Positions 17,732-30,560 of a stretch of DNA of 64,000 nucleotides are shown here, one piece after another. The notes under the pieces are model-generated. The model saw only the letters and a list, made by a program, of their open reading frames with translations, was not told the origin of the DNA and ran no database searches. The translations under genes and the position numbers were made by a program. Each line of letters begins with the position of its first letter. The stretch's first letter is position 1. Source of the DNA: Eriocheir sinensis (lineage: Eukaryota; Arthropoda; Malacostraca; Decapoda; Varunidae); assembly GCF_024679095.1 (NCBI RefSeq), contig NW_026110563.1, positions 62,001 through 126,000 of the forward strand, in the 5' to 3' direction.

Positions 17732-18426
17732 ATTTGTTTAAAACTATATACAAAAATACACAAAAATAATTTAAATTTGTTTGAAATTAAATATACAAAA
17801 TACACATAAAATTTGGTAAATTTGTATTGAAATACATTTACAAAATACATAAAATAATGTAAATTTGAATGCAAATATATAAACAAATACACTTAAAATA
17901 ACGTAAATTTAAATATAAAATACACATTAAATAATGTAAACATGTATAAAAAAACATATACAAAACCCAAATAGAATAATGTAAAATCGTATCAAAATAA
18001 ATACACAGAATAGTAATAAAATAATGTAAATTTGTATGAAAATAAAGAAGCAAAATGCCCATAAAATAAAGCATTTTTTTATAAAAATGTATGTACCAAA
18101 ATACATATAAAAAAATTAAATATGTATTAAAATAAATATACAAAATGCACATATAATAAGGTAAATTTATATTGAAATAGTTATGCAAAATACATATAAA
18201 ACAATGTAAATTTATTTCAAAATATAAATACGAATACACATAAAATAACGTAGATTTCAATAAAAATATATATACAAAATACACATAATAAATACGTATA
18301 AAAAAATGTATACAAAATACGCATAAAATAATGTAAATTCGAATCAAAATAAATAAACAAAATACCAATAAAAGAATGTGTATTTGTATAAATATAAATA
18401 TACAAAATACACATAAAATAACGTAA
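17732..18426 (-). repeat. Cassette A copy (minus), 695 bp
   Basis: Sixteen-type order with a short a12 (aaatataaaatacacattaaat) and a shortened a4/a3 boundary (acacataataaatacg near 18,281). Followed by the first part of a B cassette that is cut off by the switch at about 18,507. Confidence 0.8.
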
Positions 18427-18507
18427 ATTTGTATAAAACTATATACAAAAATACACAAAAGTAATTAAATTTGTATGAAAATAGATATACAAAATTCACA
18501 TAAAATA

Positions 18508-18876
18508 TATTTTGTGTGTATTTTGTATATCTATTTTCATACAAATTTAATTAATTCTGTGTATTTTTGTATATAGTTTTATATAAATTTACGTTATTTT
18601 ATGAGCATTTTGTATATTTATATTTATACAAATACACATTCTTTTATTGGTATTTTGTTTATTTATATTTATACGAATTTACATTATTTTATGAGTATTT
18701 TGTATACATTTTTTTATACGTATTTACTTAATTTTATATGTATTTTGTATATATTTTTTTATAGAAATCTACGTTATTTTATGTGTATTCGTATATATAT
18801 TTTGAAACAAATTTACATTGTTTTATATGTATTTTGCATATATATTTCAATACAAATTTACCTTATTGTATGTGCA
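18508..18876 (+). repeat. Repeat block 5, short plus block (369 bp)
   Basis: About 8 units: b14/a15-like (gtatatctattttcatac), a16, a1, a2, a3, a4, a5, a6 and part of a7 (ttaccttattgtatgtgcat). The order is the normal cassette order, so this is an inverted piece and not scrambled units. Entry is at ATAAAATATATTTTGTGTG and exit at GTATGTGCATAAAATTAAG. Confidence 0.85.
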
Positions 18877-21308
18877 TAAAATTAAGTAAATACGTATAAA
18901 AAAATGTATACAAAATACACATAAAATAATGTAAATTCGTATAAATGTAAATAAACAATATACCAATAAAAGAATGTGTATTTGTATAAATATAAATATA
19001 CAAAATGCACATAAAATAACGTAAATTTATATAAAACTATATACATAAAATAACGCAAATTTCTATAAAAATATATGTACAAAAATGAACATAAAATAAA
19101 TTTGCATAAAAATATATATACAAAACACACATTTGATAATGTAAATGAGTATAAAATTCGTATCGAATTAAATTAAGAAATACCAATAAAGTAATGTAAT
19201 TTTGGATGAAAATATATATAAAAAATACACATAAAATAACCTAAATACAAATATAAATATACACATAAAATAGTTTAAAATTGAATGAAATAAATATACA
19301 AAATAAATATAAAATAAGGTAAATTTGTAATGAAATATATGAAAAAATACACATAAAATAATATAAATTTGTATGAAAATATATATACAAATACACATTA
19401 AATAACTTGAACTTGTATAAAATTTGTATCAAAATATATACTTATACACACAATAAAATAACGTAGTTTTTTTATGAAAATGTATATACAAAATACACAT
19501 AAAATAATGTAAATACGTAGAAAAATATATATACAAAAAACACATAAAATAGTGTAAATATGTATGAAAATATATAAACAAATACACATAAAATAATGTA
19601 AATTTGGATAAAAAATATATACAAAATTAACATTAAATAATGTAAATATATATATAAAAAAATATATACAAAAAACACATAGAATAATGTTAAATCGTAT
19701 CAAAATAAATAAAGAGAATATCAATAAAATAATGTAAATTTGTATGAAAATAAAGATGCAAAATATCCATATAATAACGCATATTTGCATAAAAATATAT
19801 ATACAAAAATACATATAAAATAATTAAATTTGTATTAAAATAAATATACAAAATGCACGTACAATAAAGTAAATTTGTATTGAAATAGATATGCAAAATA
19901 CACATTAATAATGTAAATTTGTATCAAAATATATATACGAATACTCATAAAATAGAGTAAATTTCTATGAAAATATACATACAAAATATATATACAAAAT
20001 ACACATATAACTAGTTAAATTTGTATTAAAATACATGTACAAAAAACACATAAAATAATGTAGATTTGTATGAAATGAAAACAAATATATTTTATATAAA
20101 ATATATATACAAAATACACATAGAATAATGTAAAATCATATCAAAATAAATACACAGAATATCAATAAAATAATAAAAATTTGTATGAAAATCAAGATGC
20201 AAAATACCCATAAAATAAAGCATATTTTTATAAAAATACATATACAAAAATACACATAGATTAATCAAATTTGTATTAAAATTAATATACAAAATGCACA
20301 TACAATAAGGTAAATTTGTATTAAAAAAATATGCAAAATACACATAAAACAATGTAAATTTGTTTCAAAATATATATACGAATACACATAAAATAACGCA
20401 GATTTCTATAGAAATATATATACAAAATACACTTGAAATAATGTAAATACGTATAAAAATATATATACAAAATACACATTAAATAATGTTAATTCGTGTC
20501 AAAATAAATAAACAAAATATCATGAAAAGAATGTGTATTTGTATGAAAATAGATATACAAAATACACATAAAATAACATAAATTTGTATAAAACTATATA
20601 CAAAAATACACAAAAATAATTTAAACTTGTATGAAAATAAATATACAAAAACATATAAAATTAGGTAAATTTGTATTGAAATACATATACAAAATACACA
20701 TAAAATAATGTAAATTTGAATGAAAATATATAAACATATAGACTTAAAATAACGTAAATTTGTATCAAATATATATACAAAAAACACATTAAATAATGTA
20801 AATATGTATAAAAAATATATACAAAACACAAATAAAATAATGTAAAATCGTATCAAAATAAATACAGAAAATATTAAAAAAATAATGTAAATTTTTATGA
20901 AAATTAAGATGCAAAATACCCATAAAATAACGCATTTTTTTAAAATATATATACGAATAAACATAAAATATTTGATTTTGTATTAAAATAAATAGATATA
21001 CAAAATACACATAAAATAAGCTAAATTTGAATTGAAATATATATACAAAATACATAAAATAATGTAAATTTGTATCAAAATACTTATACAAATACACATA
21101 TAATAACGTAAATTTGTATAAAAATATATAAACAAAATACACATTAAATAATGTAAATACGTATAAAAAAATGTACAAAATACACAAATAATCATGTATT
21201 TCGTATCAAAATAAATAGACAAAATACCAATAAAATAATGTAAATTTCTATGAGAAAACATATACAAAATACACATAAATAACGCAAATATCAATAAAAA
21301 TATATATA
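18877..21308 (-). repeat. Repeat block 6, minus orientation
   Basis: About 54 units in reverse. It starts in reverse a4 (aaaattaagtaaatacg). The chimeric step acataaaataacgcaaattt near 19,043 joins a16 directly to b8. It ends at 21,296-21,326, where aaaaatatatata and tatatttttata form an imperfect inverted repeat around the switch. Confidence 0.85.
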
Positions 21309-22854
21309 ATATAATATATTTTTATACATATTTAAAATATTTAATGTATATTTTGTATATATATTTTATCCAAATTTACGTTATTTTATATGTATTTGTT
21401 TATATATTTTCATACAAATTTATATTATTTTATGTGAATTTTGTATATGTATTTATATATAAATTTGCCTAACTTTATGTGTATTTTGCATATCTATTTT
21501 CAAGCAAATTTAAATTATTTTTGTGTATTTTTGTATATATTTTTATACAAATTTTAGTTATTTTATTTGTTTTTTGTATATATATTTTCCTACAAATATA
21601 CATTCTTTTATTGGAATTTTGTGTATTTAATTTTTTACGAATTTACATTATTTTATGTGTATTTTGTATATATATTTTTCTACGTATTTAAATTATTTTA
21701 TGTGTATTTTATACATACATTTTCATAAAAATTTACGTTATTTTATTGTGTGTATCCGTATATATTGTGAAACAAATTTTATACAAATTCATGTTATTTT
21801 ATGTGTATTTGTATATATATTTTCATACAAATTTATATTATTTTATGTGTATTCTTACATATATTTTATTACAAATTTACCTTATTTTATGTTTATCTTG
21901 TATATTTATTTCATTTAATATAATCAAATTTAAATTTATTGTATATGCATTTTGTATATTAATTTTAATACAAATTTAATTATTCTATGTGTATTTTTCT
22001 ATATGTATTTTTATAAAAATATGCTTTATTTTATGGGTATTTTGCATCTTTATTTTCATACAAATTTACGTTATTTTATTGATATTTTGCTCATTCATTT
22101 TGATACGATTTGACATTATTCTATGTGTATTTTGTATATATTTTTCATACAAATTTACGTTATTTTATGTGTATTTGTTTATATATTTTGACACAAATTT
22201 ACAATATTTTATGGGTATTTTGTATATATATTTCAAAAGCAATTTACCTAGTTTTATGTGTATTTTGAATATCTATTTTCATTCAAACTCAAATTATTTG
22301 TATGTATTTTTGTATATATTTCAATACAAATTTTAGTTAGGTTATGTGTATTTTGTACATCTATTTTCATTCAAATATATATTATTTTAAAGGTATTTTG
22401 TTGATTTATATTGATACGAATTTACATTACTTTATATGTACTTTGTATATATATTTTTATACGCATTTAAATTATTTAATATTTATTTTGAGTATATAAT
22501 TTTCTACAAATTCATGGTATTTTATGTGTATTTGTATATATATTTTCATATAAATTTACATTATTTTATGTGTATTTTGTACATATATTTCATTACAAAT
22601 TTACCTTATTTTATGTTTATTTTGTATGTGTATTTTGTACATTAATATTTATACAAATACACATTCTTTTATTGGTATTTTGTTTATTTATTTTGTTTCG
22701 AATTTACATTATTTTGTGTTTTTTGTTTACATTTTTTTTATACGTATTTACTTAATTTTATGTGTATTTTGTATATATATTTTTATAGAAATCTACGTTA
22801 TTTTATGTGTATTCGTACATATATTTTGAAACAAATTTACATTGTTTTATATGT
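21309..22854 (+). repeat. Repeat block 7, plus orientation
   Basis: Starts at a11/a12 (tttttatacatatttaaaatatttaatg). Contains divergent A-like units, the TTTCAAAAG-bearing unit at about 22,233-22,241, and a fusion near 22,611-22,640 (attttatgtttattttgtatg then tgtattttgtac) that is shared with 61,082-61,110. It ends at TTTTATATGTACAATAAGG, joining a6 to reverse a7. Confidence 0.85.
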
Positions 22855-23454
22855 ACAATAAGGTAAATTTGTATTGAAATAGATATGCAAAATTCATATA
22901 AAGCGATGTAAATTTGTTTCAAAATATATATACGAATACACATAAAATAACGTAGATTTCTATAAAAATATATATACAAAATACACATAAAATGAAGTAA
23001 ATACGTATAAAAAATGTATACAAAATACACATAAAATAATGTAAATTCGTATCAAAATAAATAAACAAAATACCAATAAAAGAATGTGTATTTGTATAAA
23101 TATAAATATACAAAATACACATAAAATATCGTAAATTTATATAAAACTATATACAAAAATACACAGAAGTGATTAAATTTGTATGAAAATATATACAAAA
23201 CACACAAAATAAGCTAAATTTGAATTGAAATATATATACAAAATACATGAAATAAAGTAAATTGGTATCAAAATATTTATTCAAATACACATATAATAAC
23301 GTAAATTTATATGAAAATATATAAACAAAATACACATTAAATAATGTAAATACGTATAAAAAAATATGTACAAAATACACATATAATCATGTAATTCGTA
23401 TCAAAATAAATAAACAAAATACCAATAAAATAATATAAATTTGTATGAGTAAAC
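22855..23454 (-). repeat. Repeat block 8, minus orientation (600 bp)
   Basis: Reverse a7, a6, a5, a4, a3, a2, a1 followed by reverse b15 to b9 (for example CATGTAATTCGTATC at about 23,389). This is the same A-to-B boundary order as in the long minus block. Exit is within GAGTAAACGTGTATGTTGC near 23,455. Confidence 0.83.
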
Positions 23455-24483
23455 GTGTATGTTGCATATTTTTTCAATACAAATTTACCTTATTATATAC
23501 GCATTTTGTATATTAATTTTAATACAAATTTAATTATTCGATGTGTATTTTTGTATCTGTATTTTTATAAACATATGCTTTATTTTTTGGGTATTTTGCA
23601 TCTTTATTTTCATACAAATTTACATTATTTTACTGATATTCTGCTCATTCATTTTGATAGGAATTGACATTATTCTATGTGTATTTTGTATATATTTTTC
23701 ATACAAATTTACGTTATTTTATGTGTATTTGTTTATATATTTTGACACAAATTTACAATATTTTATGGGTATTTTGTATATACATTTCAAAAGAAATATA
23801 CCTAGTTTTATGTGTATTTTGTATATCTATTTTCATACAAACTCAAATTATTTCTATGTATTTTTGTATATTTTGTAAATTTATTTTCATTCAAATATAT
23901 ATTATTTTATTGGTGTTTTGTTGATTTATATTGATACGAATTTACATTATTTTATATGTACTTTGTATATATATTCTTATACGCTTTTCCATTATTTAAT
24001 ATTTATTTTGAATATATATTTTTATACAAATTCATGGTATTTTATGTGTATTTGTATATATATTCTCCAATAAATTTACATTATTTTATGTGTATTTTGT
24101 ACATATATTTTATTACAAATCTACCTTATTTTATGTATGTATTTTGTATATTTATATTTATCGAGATACACATTCTTTTATTGGTATTTTGTTTATTTAT
24201 TTTAATTCGAATTTACATTATTTTATGTGTATTTTGTATACATTTTTTTATACGTATTTACTTAATTTTATGTGTATTTTGTATATATATATTTATAGAA
24301 ATCTACGTTTTTATTTTATTTGTATTCGTATATATATTTTGAAACAAATTTACATTGTTTTATATGTATTTTTGCATATCTCTTTCAATACAAATTTACC
24401 TTATTGTATGTGCATTTTGTATATTTATTTCAATGCAAATTAAAAAAAATTATGTGTATGTTGGAATATATATTTTTATAAGA
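23455..24483 (+). repeat. Repeat block 9, plus orientation
   Basis: A second copy of the segment type seen in block 7: the TTTCAAAAG unit at about 23,786-23,794, then b2-like units, then an a2 variant (atacacattcttttattgg at about 24,164), a3 to a8. Ends at TTTTTATAAGATTACGAAAA, where a8 meets reverse orientation. Confidence 0.83.
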
Positions 24484-24691
24484 TTACGAAAATTTGAATA
24501 AAAATATATACAAAAAAAACAAAAAAATAAATTTCAATTTGTATGAAAATAGATATACAAAATACAACTATAATTAGTTAAATTTGTATTTAATTACATG
24601 TACAAAATACACATAAAATAATGTAAATTTGTATGAAATAAAAACAAAGTCACATAAAATAACGTACATTTGTATAAAATAGATATACAAA
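24484..24691 (-). repeat. Repeat block 10, shortest block (208 bp)
   Basis: Only about 4.6 units in reverse (tacgaaaatttgaataaaa, tttcaatttgtatgaaaatag, ttaaatttgtatttaattac, and so on), matching the minus order seen near 13,815-13,990. Bounded by TAAGATTACG on the left and CAAAATAATTTTATGTG on the right. Confidence 0.82.
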
Positions 24692-25054
24692 ATAATTTTA
24701 TGTGTATTTTGTATATTTATTTTCATACAAATTTAAATTATTTTTGTGTATTTTTGTATATAGTTTTATACAAACTTAGGTTATTTTATTAGTATTTTGT
24801 ATATATATTTTCATACAAATACACATTCTTTTCTTGATATTTTGTTTATTTATTTTGACGAGAATTTAAATTATTTAATGTGTATTTTGTATATATATTT
24901 TTATACGTATTTACATCATTTCATGTGTATTTTTTATATATATGTCTATAGAAATCTACGTTATATTATGTGTATTCGTATATAGATTTTTAAACAAATT
25001 TACACTTTTATGTGTATTTTGCATATTTTTTCAATATAAATTTACCTTATTGTA
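24692..25054 (+). repeat. Repeat block 11, short plus block (363 bp)
   Basis: About 8 units: a15 end, a16, a1, a2 (acacattcttttcttg), a3, a4, a5, a6 and part of a7 (ttaccttattg). Exit is at TTACCTTATTGTAATGTAAA, where a7 meets reverse a11/a10. The entry and exit types resemble those of block 5. Confidence 0.83.
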
Positions 25055-26424
25055 ATGTAAAATCGTATCAAAATAAGTACACAGAATATCAATAAAATAA
25101 TTTAAATTTGTATGAAAATAAAGATGCAAAATACCCATAAAATAAAGGATTTTTTTTTTTAAATACATATACAAAAATACACATAGAATAATTAAATGTG
25201 TTAAAATTAATATACAAAATGCACATACAATAAGGTAAGTTTGTATTGAAAAAAAAACGCAAAATACACATAAAACAGTGTAAATTTGTTTCAAAATATA
25301 TATACGAATACACATAAAATAACGTTGATTTCTATAGGAATATATATACAAAATAAACATAAAATGATGTAAATACGTATAAAAATATATATACAAAATA
25401 CACATTAAATACTGTAAATTCGCGTCAAAATAAATAAACAAAATATCAATAAAAGAATGTGTATTTGTATGAAAATAGATATACAAAATACACATAAAAT
25501 AACCTAAATTTGTATCAAACAATATACAAAAATACACAAAAATATTTTAAATTTGTATGAAAATAAATATACAAAATACACATAAAATTAGGTAAATTTG
25601 TATTGAAATACATATACAAAATACACATAAAATAATGTAAATTTGAATGAAAAGACATAAACAAAAACACTTAAAATAACGTAAATTTGTATAAAAAAAT
25701 ATATACAAAACACAAATAGAATCATGTAAAATCGTATCAAAATAAATACACAGAATATTAACAAAATAATGTAAATTTGTTTGAAAATAAAGAGGCAAAA
25801 TACCCATAAAATAACGCATTTTTTTTTATTTATAAAAATATATATACCAAAATACACATAAAAAAATTAAATTTGAATTTAAATAAATATATAAAAAACA
25901 CATACAATAATGTAAATTTGTATTGAAATAGATATGCAAAATACATATAAAACAATGTAAATTTGTTTCAAAATATATATACGAATACACATAAAATAAC
26001 GTAGATTTCTATAAAAATATATATACAAAATACACATAAAATGAAGTAAATACGTATTAAAAAATGTATACAAAATACTCATAAAATAATGTAAATTCGT
26101 ATCAAAATAAATATACAAAATACCAATAAAAGAATGTGTATTTGTATAAATATAAATATACAAAATACACATAAAATAACGTAAATTTATATAAAACTAT
26201 ATACAAAAATACACAGAAGTATTTTAATTTGTATGAAAATAGATATACAAAATAAGGTGAATTCGTTTCAAATTCAATAAACAAAATTCAGATAAAAGAA
26301 AGTATATTTGTAGAAAAATAAATATACAAAATATACATAAAATAACGAAAATTTGTATGAAAATATATAAAAAATAAACAAAAAAAATTTCAATTTGTAT
26401 GAAAATAAATTTACAAAATACACA
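25055..26424 (-). repeat. Repeat block 12, minus orientation
   Basis: About 30 units including the A copy at 25,508-26,184. It ends at AAAATACACATGTATTTTG (about 26,415-26,433), a short inverted repeat centred on ACATGT where minus units meet plus units. Confidence 0.85.
25508..26184 (-). repeat. Cassette A copy (minus), 677 bp, a12 lost
   Basis: Standard reverse order a16 to a1, but at about 25,683-25,715 a13 (acttaaaataacgtaa) runs into a11 (aaaaaatatatacaaaacac) with a12 missing, which accounts for the reduced length. Confidence 0.8.
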
Positions 26425-28967
26425 TGTATTTTGTATATGTATTTTCACACAAATTTAATTACTTTTGTGTATTTTTGCATATAGTTTTATATAAATTTAC
26501 GTTATTTTATTTGTATTTTTTATATTTATATTTATACAATACACATTCTTTTATTAGTATTTTGTTTATTTATTTTGATACGAGTTTACATTATTTTATG
26601 TGTATTTTGTATACCTTTTTTTATACGTGTTTACTTCATTTTATGTGTATTTTGTATATTTATTTTCATAGAAATCTACGTTATTTTATGTGTATTCGTA
26701 TATATATTTTGAAAAAAAATTACATGGCTTTATATGTATTTTGCATATCTATTTCAATACAAATTTACCTTATTGTATGTGCATTTTTTATATTTATTTT
26801 AATACATATTCAAATATTTTATGTGTGTCTTGGTATAAATATTTTTATAAAAAATGAGTTATTTTATGGGTATTTTGCATCTTAATTTTCATACAAATTT
26901 ACATTATTTTATTAATATTCTGTGTATTTATTTTGATACGATTATATATTATTCAATTTGTGTTTTGTATATATATTTTTTAAATATATTTTATACAAAT
27001 TTAGGTTATTTTAAGTGTATTTGTTTATATATTTTCATTCAAATTTACATTATTTTATGTGTATTTTGTAAATGTATTTCAATTCAAATTTACCTAATTT
27101 TATGTTTATTTTGTATATTTATTTTCATACAAATTAAAATTATTTTTGTGTATTTTTGTAAATAGTTTTATACAAATTTAGGTGATTTTATGTGTATATT
27201 GTATATCTATTTTCATACAAATACACATTCTTTTATTGATATTTTGTTTATTTATTTTGACGCGAATTTACATTATTTAATGTGTATTTTATATATATAT
27301 TTTTATACGTGTTTACATCATTTGATGTGTATTTTGTATATATATTTCTATAGAAATCTACGTTGATTTATGAGTATTCGTATATAGATTTTGAAATAAA
27401 TTTACACTGTTTTATGTGTATTTTGCATATTTTCTCAATACAAATTTACCTTATTGTATATGATTTTGTATATTAATTTTAATACAAATTTAATTATGCT
27501 ATGTGTTTTTTTGTATATGTATTTTTATAAAAATATGCCTTATTTTATTGGTATTTTGCATTTTTATTTTCATACAAATTTACATTATTTTATTTATATT
27601 CTGTTTATTTTTTTTAAACAATTTTACATTATTCTATGTGTATTTTGTATATCTATTTTATACGTATTTACTTAATTTTATGTGTATTTTGTATATATAT
27701 TTTTATAGAAATCTACGTTATTTTATGTGTATTCGTATATATATTTTGAAACAAATTTACATTGTTTTATATGTATTTTTGCATATCTCTTTCAATACAA
27801 GTTTACCTTATTGTATGTGCATTTCGTATATTTATTTCAATACAAATTTAAATATTTTATGTGTATTTTGGTATATATATTTTTATAAGAAATGCGCTAT
27901 TTGATGGGAATTTTGCATCTTTATTTTCATACAAATTTACATTATTTTATTAATATTCGGTGTATTTATTTTGTTACGATTTCACATTATTCTATTTGTT
28001 TTTTGTATATATATTTTTTTTACATATTTACATTATTTAATGTGTATCTTGCATATATATTTCATACAAATTTATCATCTATTATTTATTCTCATGCAAA
28101 TGCACATTCTTTTCATGATATTTTGTTTATTTATTTTGACACGAATTTACCTAGATATGTATTTTGTATATATATTTTTATACGTATTTACATAATTTCA
28201 TGTGTATTTTGTATATATATTTCTATAGAAATCTACGTTATTTTATGTGTATTCGTATATATATTTTGAAACAAATTAACTTTGTTTTATATGTATTTTT
28301 GAATATCTCTTTCAATACATATTTACCTTACTGTATATGCATTTTGTATATTTATTTCAATACAAATTTAAATATTTTATGTGTATTTTGGTATATATAT
28401 TTTTATAAAAAATGCGCTATTTTATGGGAATTTCGCATCATTCTTTTCATAATAATTTACATTATTTTATTGATATTCTGTGTATTTATATTGATAGGAT
28501 TTTACATTATTCTATTTCTTTTCTGCAAATATTTTTTTATACACATTTACATTATTTAATGTGAATCTTGCATATATATTTTATACAAATTTACGTTATT
28601 TTATGTGTATTTGTTTATATATTTTCATTCAAATTTACATTATTTTATGTGTATTTTGTATATGTATTTCAATACAAATTTACCTAATTTTATGTGTATT
28701 TTGTATATTTTTTTCATACAAATTTTAAATTTTTTTGTGTATTTTTGTATATAGTTTTATACAAATCTAGGCTATTTTATGTACGCATTTACATTATTTA
28801 ATGTGTGTTTTGTATATATATTTTTATGCAAATTTACTTTATTTTATGTGCATTTTTGTACATATATTTTTTTAGAAATTTGCGTTATTTTATGTGTATT
28901 TGTATATGTTTTCTCATACAAATTTACATTATTTGATTGCTATTTTGTTTATTTATTTTGATACGAA
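26425..28967 (+). repeat. Repeat block 13, plus orientation
   Basis: About 57 units. Contains an A copy at 26,497-27,177, then further A-like runs (a2-type at about 27,224 and 28,103), and the chimeric step TTTTATGTACGCATTT at 28,775-28,790 joining a1 to b5. Ends at GATACGAATGAAAATAGATA near 28,967, joining b9 to a reverse a15/b14 unit. Confidence 0.86.
26497..27177 (+). repeat. Cassette A copy (plus), 681 bp
   Basis: Order a1 to a16 with a11 and a12 compressed into one unit near 26,965-27,000 (ttgtgttttgtatatatatt, then aaatatattttatac). Bounded by ttacgtt at 26,497 and the next a1 (ttaggtg) at 27,178. Confidence 0.8.
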
Positions 28968-29853
28968 TGAAAATAGATATACAAAATATACATAAAATAA
29001 ACAAAATTTGTTTTAAAATATATATACAAAATACATAAAATAATGTAAATTTGTATCAAAATATGTATACAAAATACACATAAAATAATTTCGTTATCAT
29101 TAAATATACAAAATACACATACAATAAAATAAATTTGTATTGAAATAGATATAGAAAATACATATAAAATAATGTAAATTTGTTTCAAAATATATACGAA
29201 TACACATAAAATAACGTAAATTTTTTTAAAAATATATACAAAATACACATAAAATAATGTAAATACGTATAAAAAATATATACAAAATACATAAAATAAT
29301 GTAAATTCTATCAAAATAAATAAACAAAATATCAATAAAAGAATGTGTATTTGTATAAAAATATATATACAAAATACACATAAAATAACTAAATTTGAAT
29401 AAAATATATACAAAATACACAAAAATATAAATTTGTATGACAATAAATATACAAAATATACATAAAATAAAGAAAATTTTTATCAAAATATATATACAAA
29501 ATGCATAATAAATAATGTAAATTTGTATGAGAATATATAAACAAATACACTTAAGATAACGTAAATTTGTATGAAATATATATACAAAATACACATTAAA
29601 TAATGTAAATATGTATAAAAATATATACAAAACACAAATAGAATAATGTAATTCTTATCAAAATAAATACACAAAATATTAATAAAATAATGTAAATTTG
29701 TATGAAATATTTATACGAATACACATAACATACCGTAAATTTCTATAAAAATATATGTACAAAATGAACATAAAATAATGTAAATTTGAATAAAAATAAT
29801 TATACAAAACACATTAAATAATGTAAATTCAAAATACATATAAAATAACCTAA

Positions 29854-30560
29854 ATTTGTATAAAACTATAAAAAAAATACACAAAAATAATTAAAATTTA
29901 TATGATAATACATATACAAAATACACATAAAATTAGGTAAATTTGTATTGAAATACATATTCAAAATACACATAAAATAATGTAAATTTTATGAAAATAT
30001 ATAAACAAATACACTTAAAATAACGTAGATTTGTATGAAATATATACAAAATACACATTAAATAATGTAAATATGTATAAAAAAAATCTATACAAAACAC
30101 AAATAGAATAATGTAAAATCGTATCAAAATATATACACAGAATACTAATAAAATAATGTAAATTTGTATGAAAATTAAGATGCAAAATACCTATGAAATA
30201 ACGCATTTTTTTTTAAATTATAGATACCAAAATACACATAAAATAATTAAATATGTATTTAAATAAATATACAAAATGCACATACAATAAGGTAAATTTG
30301 TATTGAAATAGATATGCAAAATACATATAAGAGAATGTAAATTTGTTTCAAAATATATATACGAATACACATAAAATAACGTAGATTTTTATGAAAATAT
30401 ATACACAAAATACACATAAAATTAAGTAAATACGTATAAAAAATGTATACAAAATACACATAAAATAATGTAAATTCGTATAAAATAAATAAAAAAAACC
30501 AATAAAAGAATGTGTATTTGTATAAATATAAATATCCAAAATGCACATAAAATAACGTAA
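29854..30560 (-). repeat. Cassette A copy (minus), 707 bp
   Basis: Sixteen-type reverse order from a16 (tgtataaaactataaaaaaa variant) to a1 (ending ataacgtaa). After it the sequence jumps to b8 through acataaaataacgcaaattt at about 30,570-30,595, the same step seen near 19,043. Confidence 0.82.
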
